DNA of 64,000 bases. Origin: Symbiodinium natans (taxonomy: Eukaryota > Sar > Dinophyceae > Suessiales > Symbiodiniaceae). The stretch is from NCBI GenBank assembly GCA_905221605.1, contig CAJNDS010002619.1, forward strand, positions 186,001-250,000. Direction: 5' to 3'. A program made the translations under genes and the position numbers. Under the pieces are notes generated by a model. It had not been told where the DNA came from. It ran no database searches and saw nothing but the letters and a program-made list of their open reading frames with translations. Positions 1 through 9,954 of the stretch are shown piece after piece. The first letter of the stretch is position 1, and each line of letters opens with the position of its first letter.

Positions 1-19
1 GCGACGTGGGAGCTGCTGA

Positions 20-1321
20 CCGGGCAGGCTCCGGAACCTGCACTTCGCCGGGCCCCTGGTGGCCACGCTCCAGAACTCGGGCAACACGCTGCAGATCGAG
101 TGCCAGGCCTACGACCAGAGCCAGACGTACACCCAGGCCGAGGTGAACGCGCGGATCTCCAACGCCGTGGACGCGCTGAATGTGTCCCAGTACGCCACGC
201 AAGCTGACATCGACAGCTCCATCGCCTCGGAGCTCACCAACTACTGGGACCAGGGCGAGACCTCGGCGGAGATAGCCAGCCAGATCGGCTTCTCGGGGCT
301 CCTGACCGAGGCGCAGGGCGACGCGAGGTACCACCCCGTCAACGGCAACGCGGGGGGCGGAGGCATCATCCCCATGGTGCTGGACAATTTCACGCCGCGA
401 ATGATCCGGGCGCTGCTGCCCCAGGCGCCCCTGGGCGCGAACCTGATCCTCGGCAACTCGGCCACGGTGCAGCTGACCTGCGACGCATATTCCAAGAGCG
501 AGTCGGACGGAAAGGTACTTCTCCAACGCCGATAACTTCACGCCGAGGATGATCCGCGCGCTGCTGCCCCAGGCGCCCCTCGGGGCGAACCTCATCCTCG
601 GCAACTCCGCCACGGTGCAGCTCACATGCGACGCGTATTCCAAGGCCGAGTCGGACGCGAGGTACGCCCTGGCGGGGGCCGCGCCGGCCGACCCGCTGCT
701 TGTGAACGACGTCAGGGCCAACGGCGCCGACTTCTTGACGCTGCGGGGCGGCAGCCTGGGCCTCGAGTTCGAGGCCTCCAGCGGGGCCGCCCTGGCGGAC
801 CTGTCCTCGAGCCTCTTCAGCCTGAAGGCGGGCATCAACATGCTGACCGCGGGCCGCATCTTCGCGGACAGCGGCCTCGGCATCGTCACGGCTGGCAGCA
901 TCCAGGCGGGCACCGTGGAGCCCCTGCTGCCCACCGACCAGTTTTTGAACCTAAGGCGGGCACCGTCTCGGTGCGCGTCACCGACCAGGCGGACCAGAGC
1001 CTCTGCACCTTCGCCTCCGCCGAGGTGCACAGCGTGGCCCCGAGGCTGCGGGTGGACACGGAGCTGTACATCGACGACGCCACGGGCACGGCCACGGGGC
1101 TCGTGACCAACGCCATCAGCACGCGGGCCCAGGACACCCAGCTGACCATCACCGGCGGCTCGGGCGGAGTGGTGAACGGGGCGTTGGACGTGCAGGGCAC
1201 CGTGACTTCCGGCAGCGTGGAGCTCTCCACGGAGCTGAGGGCGCCCACGGTGCGGGCCAGGCCCACCGATGACTACTTGACGCTGACGGGCGGAACGCAG
1301 GGGACCTACCTGACTGCGTGA
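20..1321 (+). pseudogene. Fibre-like viral structural protein, frameshifted
   Basis: Probable virion fibre or tail-like protein of the endogenous virus; the 5' end lies before or at the window edge. The coding signal uses three frames: 20-535, then about 536-945, then about 945-1321, ending at a TGA. At least two indels have therefore disrupted it. The protein carries repeated modules with the signature AYxxxxxYTQAEV / AYSKAESDARY, which resembles the trimerising shaft repeats of phage and algal-virus fibres. The C-terminal part (TVSVRVTDQADQSL onward) is rich in Thr, Gly and Val and looks beta-structured. The convergent minus-strand gene at 1149-1934 overlaps its end. Assignment rests on repeat style and on the capsid and ATPase genes of the same element; no named family was recognised. 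Confidence 0.55.
391..656 (+). repeat. Duplicated fibre module, two copies
   Basis: Two near-identical copies of about 120 bp (391-510 and 537-656) encode the same module, starting NFTPRMIRALLPQAPLGA and ending AYSK(S/A)ESD. Differences are mostly at third codon positions, which suggests duplication while the gene was under protein selection. The frame break between the first and second reading frames lies between the copies. Confidence 0.75.
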
Positions 1322-1934
1322 AGGCCTCGATGTCCTGCACCTCCTGGCGCTCCACCTCCGCGGCCGCTGGCCCGCCCGCTCCAGCAGCGGCTCCACTTCG
1401 CTTGATTTGTGGCGGCGCCACCTCGTCCGGTGGGGGCGCCAGGCCCTCCGGCGTCCTGGGGATGCGCAGCGTGCGGTCCAGCCACTGCCGGCCCCGCAGC
1501 CCGTGGTGGTAGAGGTCCCCGGAGTGGGCCGCGATGGAGGCTACAGAGCCCACCACGCCCGCCGCCGCGCCCGCCGCGGCCTCGGCCCTCTGGAGCCCGC
1601 CCAGCACGCGGTCTCCCAGGCTCGGGGCGTCGGGCAGTGCCAGCCCGTCCTGCCTCAGCGCTTGGCCGGGGTCCGCTCCCAATTCACTGTCGGAATCGGC
1701 GTCGAAGGGCCTTGGGCGCAGAAAGTCCCGGCGCGGGAACGGGGTGCCCCGGTAGCCGTCCTCCTCGCGGGCGTCCTCGAAGGCCTCCGCGGGGTTCAGG
1801 TGGGTGTGGGGCAGTGGCTCGTCGCTCAGGGACTCGCTGGATGCGGGGAAGTCGTCCAGCCTGAAGTGCGAGCTCATGTAGATGGAGGCATTCCGGTTCG
1901 GGAGCCCGATGGCCAGGGGCTCGCCCTCCTCGAT
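1149..1934 (-). pseudogene. Viral gene X, 3' part, cut by the LINE
   Basis: Main body of a minus-strand viral gene whose first 21 codons lie about 19 kb away (20837-20899) on the other side of the LINE. The reading frame matches exactly across the insertion once one copy of the 13-bp duplication is removed. The protein is acidic and proline-rich in the middle (RPRPFDADSDSELG). It then has an Ala/Gly/Val-rich hydrophobic stretch (AAAGAAAGVVGSVASIAAHS) that could cross or insert into a membrane, followed by a basic proline-rich end. I do not recognise the family; position beside the fibre and capsid genes suggests a minor virion protein. The last ~170 bases overlap the fibre gene and may not be real coding sequence. 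Confidence 0.6.
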
Positions 1935-2080
1935 GTATCCCAGCACCAAGGCTCTCTGGTTCGAGTGCTTTTTGAGTTTGAGAGCGTAGCATCTGTCTGT
2001 GCCTAACTGGGCCTTTGACCCCTAACAAGGCCCTCTTTTGAAGAAGACCCCCAGACGACGTTTGCAGTCATTCCATAGCC

Positions 2081-2266
2081 ATGGCCCGCTTGCATATTCT
2101 TTTCATGGTAATGTGGAGCTGCATGATCTTACACGTGACTCTGGGTATGCGTGGTAACCACAATGGTGGCAGCAACAATGGTGGCAATAACAATGGTACG
2201 CCCGATGATGTAGAAGAAGTGGAGTGCGAGGTGGAATGCGAATCTACGGGCCTTGCACGGGCGTGA
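2081..2266 (+). CDS. Small LINE leader ORF with signal-like N-terminus
   Basis: A 61-codon ORF near the LINE 5' end. It begins with a hydrophobic stretch resembling a signal peptide or membrane anchor (MARLHILFMVMWSCMILHVT), then Asn/Gly-rich repeats (GGSNNGGNNNG) and an acidic Cys-containing tail. The AACAATGGTGGC repeat in the DNA makes the middle low complexity. It lies in a different frame from the polyprotein at 2428 and may be its N-terminus separated by an indel, or a separate leader. An antisense ORF at 2129-2725 also looks protein-like, so this stretch is uncertain. Confidence 0.35.
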   Translation: MARLHILFMVMWSCMILHVTLGMRGNHNGGSNNGGNNNGTPDDVEEVECEVECESTGLARA

Positions 2267-2427
2267 TGCCGCGGGTAGCTGACCTCTGGGGAATCGATAC
2301 CAATGATTGCCACATGGGGATTTGTAAGGTCCTTGTCGAAGTATGCCCCGATATATGCGACAGGCCTCAATCGGGTTGCTGAGCAATTCATCATGTGTAC
2401 CATTGCTTCTGTTTGCAGCTGTAGACG

Positions 2428-5400
2428 ATGCAGCCGTGGCCCCATTATGTATACCAGTCGAACCATCGGTGTTTGGGACCGCCCCTGAAGACCCAGGAAT
2501 GGGTATGTGTGAACTGCTGGCAGCTGCGTCTCCACTGCTTGTGCTTTCCACACCCATGCTCGGCGATTCCAGGTTATCCTGTGCCCATTGTCGACGTGCC
2601 AGACGTTGAGCTTTCGTCAACCTGTTTCCACTTGAAGGTGGAGCATCTCGAGTGGCACCATTGGCCCAACACTGGCCCTGAGTACTGTGAACATTATCGT
2701 GCTCGGCTAGCAATGTTTTTTCCACCAGAGGCTGCAGATGATTGGGAATGGGGTCTCAGAGATGTGGAAAACAGGTACGGTTCTGGATCTTCAACAGCAA
2801 TGCCTGAGACGATTCCCACCGCTCCGGTTCACAATGTACCTCCCCCTCAAGATGATTGGGAAGATCTCACGAATACATCCCGGGATATGGTGGATGATAT
2901 TCTCAATCATGGGGAAAATTCCTCCTCATCGTCCTCATCTTCATCTACCTCGTCAAGCGAAGATAATGCAGGATCCACGTTGTGCTTTCCTCATAAGTTA
3001 CATGCGTTCATGAACTCTTGGTTCTTCGTATCAGTCAGGACAGCCGGGAACTTGATTTCAGAGGCATGGATCGGTATCATCGCACAGTGGTACGACCCTT
3101 TTGTTGTCAGCATGTCTTATGATTGCCAGGCAATGCCGGGGTGGCTTCATCGTGGTGAATCGTGGTCCTGCAGGACACACATCGCTGCTCTTGATGGTTC
3201 TGACAGTGTGTTGCATGGGGTTATTGGTATGCTGTATCATGCATCAAATCACACCACTAGACTCATTGTGGACTGTTGGCTCAACTCCCTAACAAGGCTG
3301 CCCAATTTGCAATCCTCCTCGGGTCTCTGGCAATTTATGCGATCAAGATCTCCTCTTCCACGACGATCACATCAGACAGTTAGGGATGTGAGATCGCTAC
3401 CTCCATTGCCAAGGCTTCGACGTCCGGTATCACCAGTACAATATGCAGATGCCAGTCCACGACACATACCTGCACATCTATGGGTAGAACCCAACTGGCG
3501 ACGTGAGGGCCGGCCACGACCGTCTTGCAGAGTGTTTGCATGGAGGAGTCAGGAACAGGACTATACAAGCCAACAAGAGGATCATCAGGTCGGGAACTCT
3601 TCAGTGGCTCCAGCGAATGGTCCTGATCGTGAGAAGGGTACCGACTCGTGTAACTTATATGTACAGTGCAACACCTCTCATTCGTCGTCATCCACTGCAC
3701 AGAACTCTGGCGAGACCGTGGGACAACCTGCACCGAATGTCGCCACCACATCCCATCCCAGAGTGCCCAAGGCAGCAGTACAGAATACATGCAGGTATCA
3801 GCGACATATTTCAAAGCGAGACTCCTCTGCTCAGATGGAAAAGTATTCGGTCTGCCTAGCTGGATGCTGGAAACAATATGTTGTTGTCCAAAGTATTGAT
3901 TGCTTCTGCAGGAGAAACCACCATTGGCAAATTCTGGCAAGCGTGTCCCTTATCGAATTCCCAGTTCGGTTTGGCCAGTCCATGAATGTGTTAGGTACAA
4001 TGGACGAACAGTTGCTTTCTTTACAATGCACCGAGGCTTCACATCTCATGTGGATTATGCAGCTGAGCTGGCGTGACAGTATGGCTATCATGGCGGAAAC
4101 ACAGTGTCCCTTGCATTGGTCGGTATTCACTGCCTTACATGTGCAATCTGATGTCTGCTCTGTATGGCTTGATGACCCGAATTGGCTCGATACATATTGG
4201 GTAGATGGGAGACACCGTCTGGATGATATGAGGTTGGTGCATGTGGTGCAGACATTATGCGCTGAGCCCTTTTCGATACTCTGCTTTCGACAGGTCTGCT
4301 TCTGGTCCGACCCTATGATGTTCGGATCTTACAGGTATCAGCTGCTCCATTGTGATAATTGCAATGGCTTGAACACACAAAGGTCACCGGGCAAGAACAA
4401 GATCCCGCTCGAGATGCAACAATCAATGTCCCAGTATGCTCCGATCAAGCTCTCGACCCACATCTCGTGCAGGAACGGTACTGTCCTTATGAAGATTCGA
4501 ATATCTGACATCCTGACAGGCGATTGGTGTTCCCACGTCGTTCTCCTTTGGAAGCACCGACTGGTCCACAACAAGGTGCAACAGTTCAATGAGGTATTCA
4601 TGACATGTATGCTCTGGATCAGGCGATGCTCGAAGGCTCCTGAACCAATTCGTGCAGAAGGTGCAAAGAGAAGCGAGTCCTGCAGTGTCAGCTCACAAGT
4701 CAGCAGCTGGACAAAGCTTCGTAGACTTGAATGCATTGGATTAACTGGCGAATGGATGGACCGGGATACACACCTCCTCGGCAGTGCTCTGCGTCAGTGC
4801 TTCTGCTTTGACACTTCTCTTGCTGTGCTTCAGAGAACAAGTTGTGTGCATCAATGTCATGGAACAATGCAGCCACTCAGCACTTCATTTACGCATACTG
4901 TAATCTCTCCGCATGCTGGCCAAATATACTCCTTATATGCGGGGCCCCTACCAGGCAGTCTGTTATATGACGCTATACCTCATGATTCTGTATTGATGCA
5001 TGCAGGTCGGATGTGGTCATCTCTCAGATGCAACAACAGGCTTTCCCGATGGAGAATTTGTATGTGTGTACCTATATCCCATGATCTTCGTCAGCATACA
5101 ACTTGCAGATATGCCTCGGCGAGACGCTGGAGGTTTCGGTATCTGCCCGCGCCTTATCGAAGACATCTTCGTCGAAAACCCAGATCACAGTGGCGATTCC
5201 ATCAAGTCAGTTGCAGTCTGATCTTGTGGGGTATTCTGAGTATCTCTCTTCAGAGTTTATACAGACAATTTGCTCTCTTTGAACCAGCCACGGTCCCAAG
5301 TCCGTGGAATATTGGTGATGCACATTGTGCAAACATGACGCAATTCTGCAGTTGCGATAAACTTTCGTCATCACTACACCAATATTTGAGCCGAGGGTTG

Positions 5401-8400
5401 GGGTGGGATCCGGAACCATCCCTGAAGCGAAACTTGTACAGTATGTGTGCTTCAGAAACGCAAACCTTTCTGGAAAACGGTGGGTCAACGGGCCTTTCCT
5501 TGAACTTTTTACCTACCATGGACTTGCTTTTCCAACCTAGTATATCTCCTGGAGCTTGGGGGCTACTGTGGAGTTGCTTCATCACATCACTTTTGCTGAT
5601 ATTCGGTTACTTTATTACACATTCCTCTGGTATGCATTTTTCAAGTCTATTCTGTTGCTCGGACAGCAGACAACGAACTTGTTCCAGGTCTCGCCATGGA
5701 CAATCTTTGATGGGTATCGCCAATCACACTTGGTGGATTCTTTGCACATGCTTGAGTCTTCAGTTCTTTGGAGCATCAGCTTTAGGTCAATCAACATTGG
5801 CAGTCCCAAGCCCTTTGCATCATCGAGCAGAACCTGCTCTGTCTGCAGCACGAAAACGATCATACAAGCGTGCTTGTGTGAGGGCTGAAAATCATGGTGC
5901 AACGTGGTACAGAGGTCGCTTTCTAACTTCCATGCAGCTACGTGGACGTTCTCGTCGCATTATGCCATCAGAAGGACAGCCAAACATTGCACAGAAGGCC
6001 AATCATGCTCCGATTGTTTCCAGTGCAGGTCGGTATAAGATTCTGACCTGGAATTGCTCAGGACTCCAGGCACAATATGATCAGCTTGTGCAATGGTTGT
6101 CATGCCACCACTACGACATTGTTGTGGTGCAAGAGACGTTTTGGAAGTTTTCTAGCCAATGGGAGGACTCTCGATATCTGTATGTTCACAGCGGCTTCCA
6201 GAAAACTGGTAGAGGTGAAGGCGGCATACTCGTCATTATCTCTCGCAAGCTGACTGATCCCACTCATGTGAGATATCATGAGGTTGTTCCGGGTCGACTA
6301 CTACGTGTCCACTTTCCGCTCTCAGGCAATCCGGATCAGACAGTGGACATTTTGGGTCTTTACCAATATGCTTGGACCGGCAAAGCCAACTTGCAGTCTC
6401 GACATGATCTTTGGATGAAATTGTCGCACACCCTACATCAAACTTCGGCACGCAGCTTGTTGCTGGTTATGGGTGACTTTAATTTGACGTGCAAGGGGCC
6501 GAGCAAACATGTAGGTTCCGGCACACCGAAGAAGCCTCATTTGGCTACTGACTGGGATGAGCTTCAGTCGATCCTAATTGCACATCATCTTGTCGCCATT
6601 AATACATTTGGCAAGGCTCCAGGGTACACATTCAAGTTCAATACAGTGCAATCCCAACTGGATTACATTCTCATGAGACTGTCCCAGGCCGATAAGGTGT
6701 CTCGACAAGCTCGACCACTTCCTACCTTTCCTTTGGGTGCACACAATGAGGAAACCTCAGCCAAACATTTTCCAATCAGTGCGACGATCGATCGCAAATG
6801 GCCTCGTCATATGTCGTTTGCCAAGAAACAACCTGGAATTGATGTGGCACAGTTGGCGCAGGCTGTACAGTCACTTGACTCCCCCTCCGTACAATCTTTG
6901 CGACGACGTGTTCAGCAATGGGTTGATAAAGTCGATTTGGAAACGATGCCCATCGACATCTTTCATCAGGAACTCGATGTTACAATGCAAGAGGCAACAC
7001 AAGCGCTCTTCTCAAAACAGCCGATTTCTTCAACAAAGCCCTGGCAAGATGAGGTTCAGGTATCTCGTGCAAAAACCATGTGGACTCTGTTCCGCAAAAT
7101 GAGACAGCAACCTTACACAGCCAAAGGGATATTTGTTGCATGGAGATGTTGGGCCAAATTTACAGCGAAACATCGAGAACACAAACAACGAAGTCGACAA
7201 CTGCGAATATGCAAACATAGAGCTATTCTCAGAGAAGCACAAATGGCTGCATCCAGGCACGACACTTGGGAGCTCTATCGCATAGTTCGCAGACTCGCTC
7301 CGAAACAGCCACCCACGAAATTTCAAATTCATGATAAGGGTCGTCTACTTCAACCGCAAGAGGAACTGACTTTATTCTCCAAACACTATTCAGACCTTTA
7401 CAAGGATGAGCAGGTCTGTATCTCCCAATCGCGAGTATTGTCGGGATCCTTTTCTCTTTCAGTTTCGCAGATGACCTTCTATCTTCAGCATATTCCACTT
7501 CGTAAAGCTGTCTCTGCCAAATCAGCTCCAGGTGCCTCGTACAGAGCCTGTGCTGACATTTTAGCACCAGCTATGGTACAGGTACTTTGCAGAGCATGGA
7601 CCCCATATGAGATTGCAATTCCGCAAAGATGGTCAGACGCCCAGCTTATTCTCCTGTGCAAGCCCAACAAACCTAAACTTGAACTCAAGTCGTGGCGTCC
7701 AATAGGATTGCAATGCCCTGTTGCAAAGGCGACCATGCACATCCTTGTAGATCGAATCAAGCCTTTCATTCAGGAATGGGCAGCACCACTACCGTTGTTC
7801 GCTTACCTTTCGAGCAGAAATACAAGTAATGCTCTGCGACGTGTCTTTCTCCACTGCAGTCAAGTACGTCAACGATGTCTCGATCATGGAGACAATCTTC
7901 ATCATCGCTTCGCTGGCAAGAGACCCCAGAATCTTCTGGGCGGCTTGCAGGCGAGTCTTGACTTATCCTCGGCATTTGATAAAGTCCCTTGGAAGTATAT
8001 CGAACTTGCTCTACGTGAAGCAAAGGTACCGCCTGACCTTATTCACATTATAATGGCTTGGCTGGAAAAATCAACCTACACAGTTCAAATTGCTGGTCAG
8101 GAGACAGTTATCAATGTCGAACGCGGCGTTAAACAAGGCTGTCGGGCTTCACCTATCTTGTTTCTTGCCTACATGGCTTTAATTTGCCATCGACTGGAAG
8201 GCAAATTAGGGGTGGGGTGGTGCAAACAGCATCTGAGCATCTTCGCCGACGACACGCATGGAGCCTGGGACATATATGAGCCAGCTGACCTTGATAGAGC
8301 CATCAATCAACTTGCAACTGTAATTGGCACTTTCGAGGAAATGGGTATGGAGATGAATGATTCCAAGGCCAGAACCTTGCTTCGTCTACAAGGCCTTACT

Positions 8401-9786
8401 CGCAAGAAAGCACGATCACGTTGCACGAGGATGATACGTGATCAACGTCATCTTTGTATTGAAGTTCAAGGACAGCTCCGACATATTCCGTTAGTCAGAC
8501 AGGCACAGTATCTTGGAGCGATCATCTCCTACGATAACTACGAGAAGTTGACTGTTGAGTTTCGCATACATCAAGCACAAGTCAGATTCTGGCAATTACA
8601 AAAACTGCTCTGTGGAAAACATGGTCTATCAGAAAAACACCGGCTACAGATGTGGAGGGTAACGATTTTCCCGTGTCTCTTGTATGCCATTGACTCGATG
8701 AAATTGACATCGACTCTTCTGCAACCACTTCACACGTTTGCCATGAAGAACATTCGTGCCTTTACACGCCAGCCAGTCCACCTTTCGAGAATCTCTGACG
8801 ACGAATTGCTAAACAATCTTAGACTCCCCTCCGTGATTGACACACTGCAAGCCACTTGCAAACGCAATATTGCCACGGAGAGCCAAGCGCAATTTTATAC
8901 ATCTCTCACATGGCTAAAAGACTGCCAACAGGCTCTATTTGAGATCCGGTCAGGACTAACTGAGATTCCACGTCATATTGTGCCGCATGCTTGCCCAATC
9001 TGTGGTGTTTACTTTGACAACAGGCGTGCAGTGAAGACACATATTATCAAGAAGCACACCTTGGCATCAGCGAATATTCAGTCAGAACAGCCATCTGATG
9101 TGCAAACATGCGCAGTGGTAGAGTCTTCCTGTGCTTCTTTAAGTCAAGTGGAAACATTGCCAGAGATTGTTCCAGCAGGTCTTTCTACGACAATGGCTGA
9201 GACGGAATCCAGCTCAGTTGTTGTTTCTCAGGCCACTATTTCTTTTGACAAAGCCATCCACTCCAAGAATGGATTGCCGACATGTGCAGCCTGCGATATT
9301 GTCTTCACTCGATGGAGTGGACTTGTAAAGCATGTGACTCGCGGGTACTGCACTGTATTGTCACCTTTGACAGGTCCTGCTGACATCACTGTTCATCAGC
9401 TTCGTGCATCTCATGCAAATGTGGCAATCTGCGAACGTTCCGAAATTAGACGCCTACTAACTAGTGGTGTGCAAGCTTTGCTGCAACAACAAGATCTTCT
9501 CACCGAGATGCGACAGCACTGCGTATTGTGTCGACAGTGGGTTGCAGATACGAAAATGATGAAGAATCACTACAACAATTCCCACAAGTCATTCATGAGC
9601 GAGTACAAACAGACATGCTTGCAGTACGTGCGAACTCATGGGGTGACTTCTCAGCCTTGTAAATTCTGTGGTTCGCTCTTGTCTAATAAGGCCGAAGCTG
9701 CCAAGCATCAGCTCAAGTGCACCGTGTTGTGGCAAATCAGCGTCCTCCTTGCTTGGTTTCAAGGCCATTCCGATGGAGAAATGTAA
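2428..9786 (+). CDS. LINE polyprotein: endonuclease, reverse transcriptase, C2H2 fingers
   Basis: Multi-domain protein for target-primed reverse transcription. The N-terminal ~1100 residues are of unknown function, with Ser runs and a hydrophobic helix (GLLWSCFITSLLLIFGYFI). A second signal-like segment (WWILCTCLSLQFFGASALG) directly precedes the enzyme part, so an internal start near 5700 is possible. The AP-type endonuclease starts about residue 1204 (ILTWNCSG, then VVVQETFW, LLLVMGDFN, QLDYIL). The reverse transcriptase follows (SWRPIGL, LDLSSAFDKVPW, catalytic FADD about residue 1939-1942, GVKQG). Four C2H2-type fingers occur from nucleotide 8992 (CPICG, CAACD, CVLCR, CKFCG). The stop at 9784-9786 lies inside the copia LTR. 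Before that insertion the same frame ran on, without a stop, to 20503. Confidence 0.9.
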   Translation: MQPWPHYVYQSNHRCLGPPLKTQEWVCVNCWQLRLHCLCFPHPCSAIPGYPVPIVDVPDVELSSTCFHLKVEHLEWHHWPNTGPEYCEHYRARLAMFFPPEAADDWEWGLRDVENRYGSGSSTAMPETIPTAPVHNVPPPQDDWEDLTNTSRDMVDDILNHGENSSSSSSSSSTSSSEDNAGSTLCFPHKLHAFMNSWFFVSVRTAGNLISEAWIGIIAQWYDPFVVSMSYDCQAMPGWLHRGESWSCRTHIAALDGSDSVLHGVIGMLYHASNHTTRLIVDCWLNSLTRLPNLQSSSGLWQFMRSRSPLPRRSHQTVRDVRSLPPLPRLRRPVSPVQYADASPRHIPAHLWVEPNWRREGRPRPSCRVFAWRSQEQDYTSQQEDHQVGNSSVAPANGPDREKGTDSCNLYVQCNTSHSSSSTAQNSGETVGQPAPNVATTSHPRVPKAAVQNTCRYQRHISKRDSSAQMEKYSVCLAGCWKQYVVVQSIDCFCRRNHHWQILASVSLIEFPVRFGQSMNVLGTMDEQLLSLQCTEASHLMWIMQLSWRDSMAIMAETQCPLHWSVFTALHVQSDVCSVWLDDPNWLDTYWVDGRHRLDDMRLVHVVQTLCAEPFSILCFRQVCFWSDPMMFGSYRYQLLHCDNCNGLNTQRSPGKNKIPLEMQQSMSQYAPIKLSTHISCRNGTVLMKIRISDILTGDWCSHVVLLWKHRLVHNKVQQFNEVFMTCMLWIRRCSKAPEPIRAEGAKRSESCSVSSQVSSWTKLRRLECIGLTGEWMDRDTHLLGSALRQCFCFDTSLAVLQRTSCVHQCHGTMQPLSTSFTHTVISPHAGQIYSLYAGPLPGSLLYDAIPHDSVLMHAGRMWSSLRCNNRLSRWRICMCVPISHDLRQHTTCRYASARRWRFRYLPAPYRRHLRRKPRSQWRFHQVSCSLILWGILSISLQSLYRQFALFEPATVPSPWNIGDAHCANMTQFCSCDKLSSSLHQYLSRGLGWDPEPSLKRNLYSMCASETQTFLENGGSTGLSLNFLPTMDLLFQPSISPGAWGLLWSCFITSLLLIFGYFITHSSGMHFSSLFCCSDSRQRTCSRSRHGQSLMGIANHTWWILCTCLSLQFFGASALGQSTLAVPSPLHHRAEPALSAARKRSYKRACVRAENHGATWYRGRFLTSMQLRGRSRRIMPSEGQPNIAQKANHAPIVSSAGRYKILTWNCSGLQAQYDQLVQWLSCHHYDIVVVQETFWKFSSQWEDSRYLYVHSGFQKTGRGEGGILVIISRKLTDPTHVRYHEVVPGRLLRVHFPLSGNPDQTVDILGLYQYAWTGKANLQSRHDLWMKLSHTLHQTSARSLLLVMGDFNLTCKGPSKHVGSGTPKKPHLATDWDELQSILIAHHLVAINTFGKAPGYTFKFNTVQSQLDYILMRLSQADKVSRQARPLPTFPLGAHNEETSAKHFPISATIDRKWPRHMSFAKKQPGIDVAQLAQAVQSLDSPSVQSLRRRVQQWVDKVDLETMPIDIFHQELDVTMQEATQALFSKQPISSTKPWQDEVQVSRAKTMWTLFRKMRQQPYTAKGIFVAWRCWAKFTAKHREHKQRSRQLRICKHRAILREAQMAASRHDTWELYRIVRRLAPKQPPTKFQIHDKGRLLQPQEELTLFSKHYSDLYKDEQVCISQSRVLSGSFSLSVSQMTFYLQHIPLRKAVSAKSAPGASYRACADILAPAMVQVLCRAWTPYEIAIPQRWSDAQLILLCKPNKPKLELKSWRPIGLQCPVAKATMHILVDRIKPFIQEWAAPLPLFAYLSSRNTSNALRRVFLHCSQVRQRCLDHGDNLHHRFAGKRPQNLLGGLQASLDLSSAFDKVPWKYIELALREAKVPPDLIHIIMAWLEKSTYTVQIAGQETVINVERGVKQGCRASPILFLAYMALICHRLEGKLGVGWCKQHLSIFADDTHGAWDIYEPADLDRAINQLATVIGTFEEMGMEMNDSKARTLLRLQGLTRKKARSRCTRMIRDQRHLCIEVQGQLRHIPLVRQAQYLGAIISYDNYEKLTVEFRIHQAQVRFWQLQKLLCGKHGLSEKHRLQMWRVTIFPCLLYAIDSMKLTSTLLQPLHTFAMKNIRAFTRQPVHLSRISDDELLNNLRLPSVIDTLQATCKRNIATESQAQFYTSLTWLKDCQQALFEIRSGLTEIPRHIVPHACPICGVYFDNRRAVKTHIIKKHTLASANIQSEQPSDVQTCAVVESSCASLSQVETLPEIVPAGLSTTMAETESSSVVVSQATISFDKAIHSKNGLPTCAACDIVFTRWSGLVKHVTRGYCTVLSPLTGPADITVHQLRASHANVAICERSEIRRLLTSGVQALLQQQDLLTEMRQHCVLCRQWVADTKMMKNHYNNSHKSFMSEYKQTCLQYVRTHGVTSQPCKFCGSLLSNKAEAAKHQLKCTVLWQISVLLAWFQGHSDGEM

Positions 9787-9917
9787 AGTTTTTCTACTAC
9801 CTGGGAACCCCACCTACCAACCCAAAGGGTTGATGAGCATGTGTGGATTTGTGACTCATGTTTTACCGACAGCGCCTTTTATCGGTTCAAGGAAAAAGAG
9901 CGACTTGAAGTTTAGCA
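9782..9917 (+). repeat. Left LTR of copia element
   Basis: A 136-bp LTR, identical by eye to 18612-18747. It runs from TGTAAAG to TTTAGCA and is very short for a copia LTR, although complete by its TG...CA ends and flanking duplication. It supplies the stop codon that now ends the LINE polyprotein. Confidence 0.95.
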
Positions 9918-9929
9918 TGGTAGCGGAGC
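9918..9929 (+). other. Probable primer-binding site
   Basis: TGGTAGCGGAGC begins directly after the left LTR. It matches 10 of 12 bases of the initiator-Met tRNA primer site common in copia elements (TGGTATCAGAGC). Position and similarity support priming of minus-strand DNA by tRNA-iMet; the two mismatches leave doubt. Confidence 0.6.
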
Positions 9930-9954
9930 ACACTGTGCATCCGGGACCGAAGCC

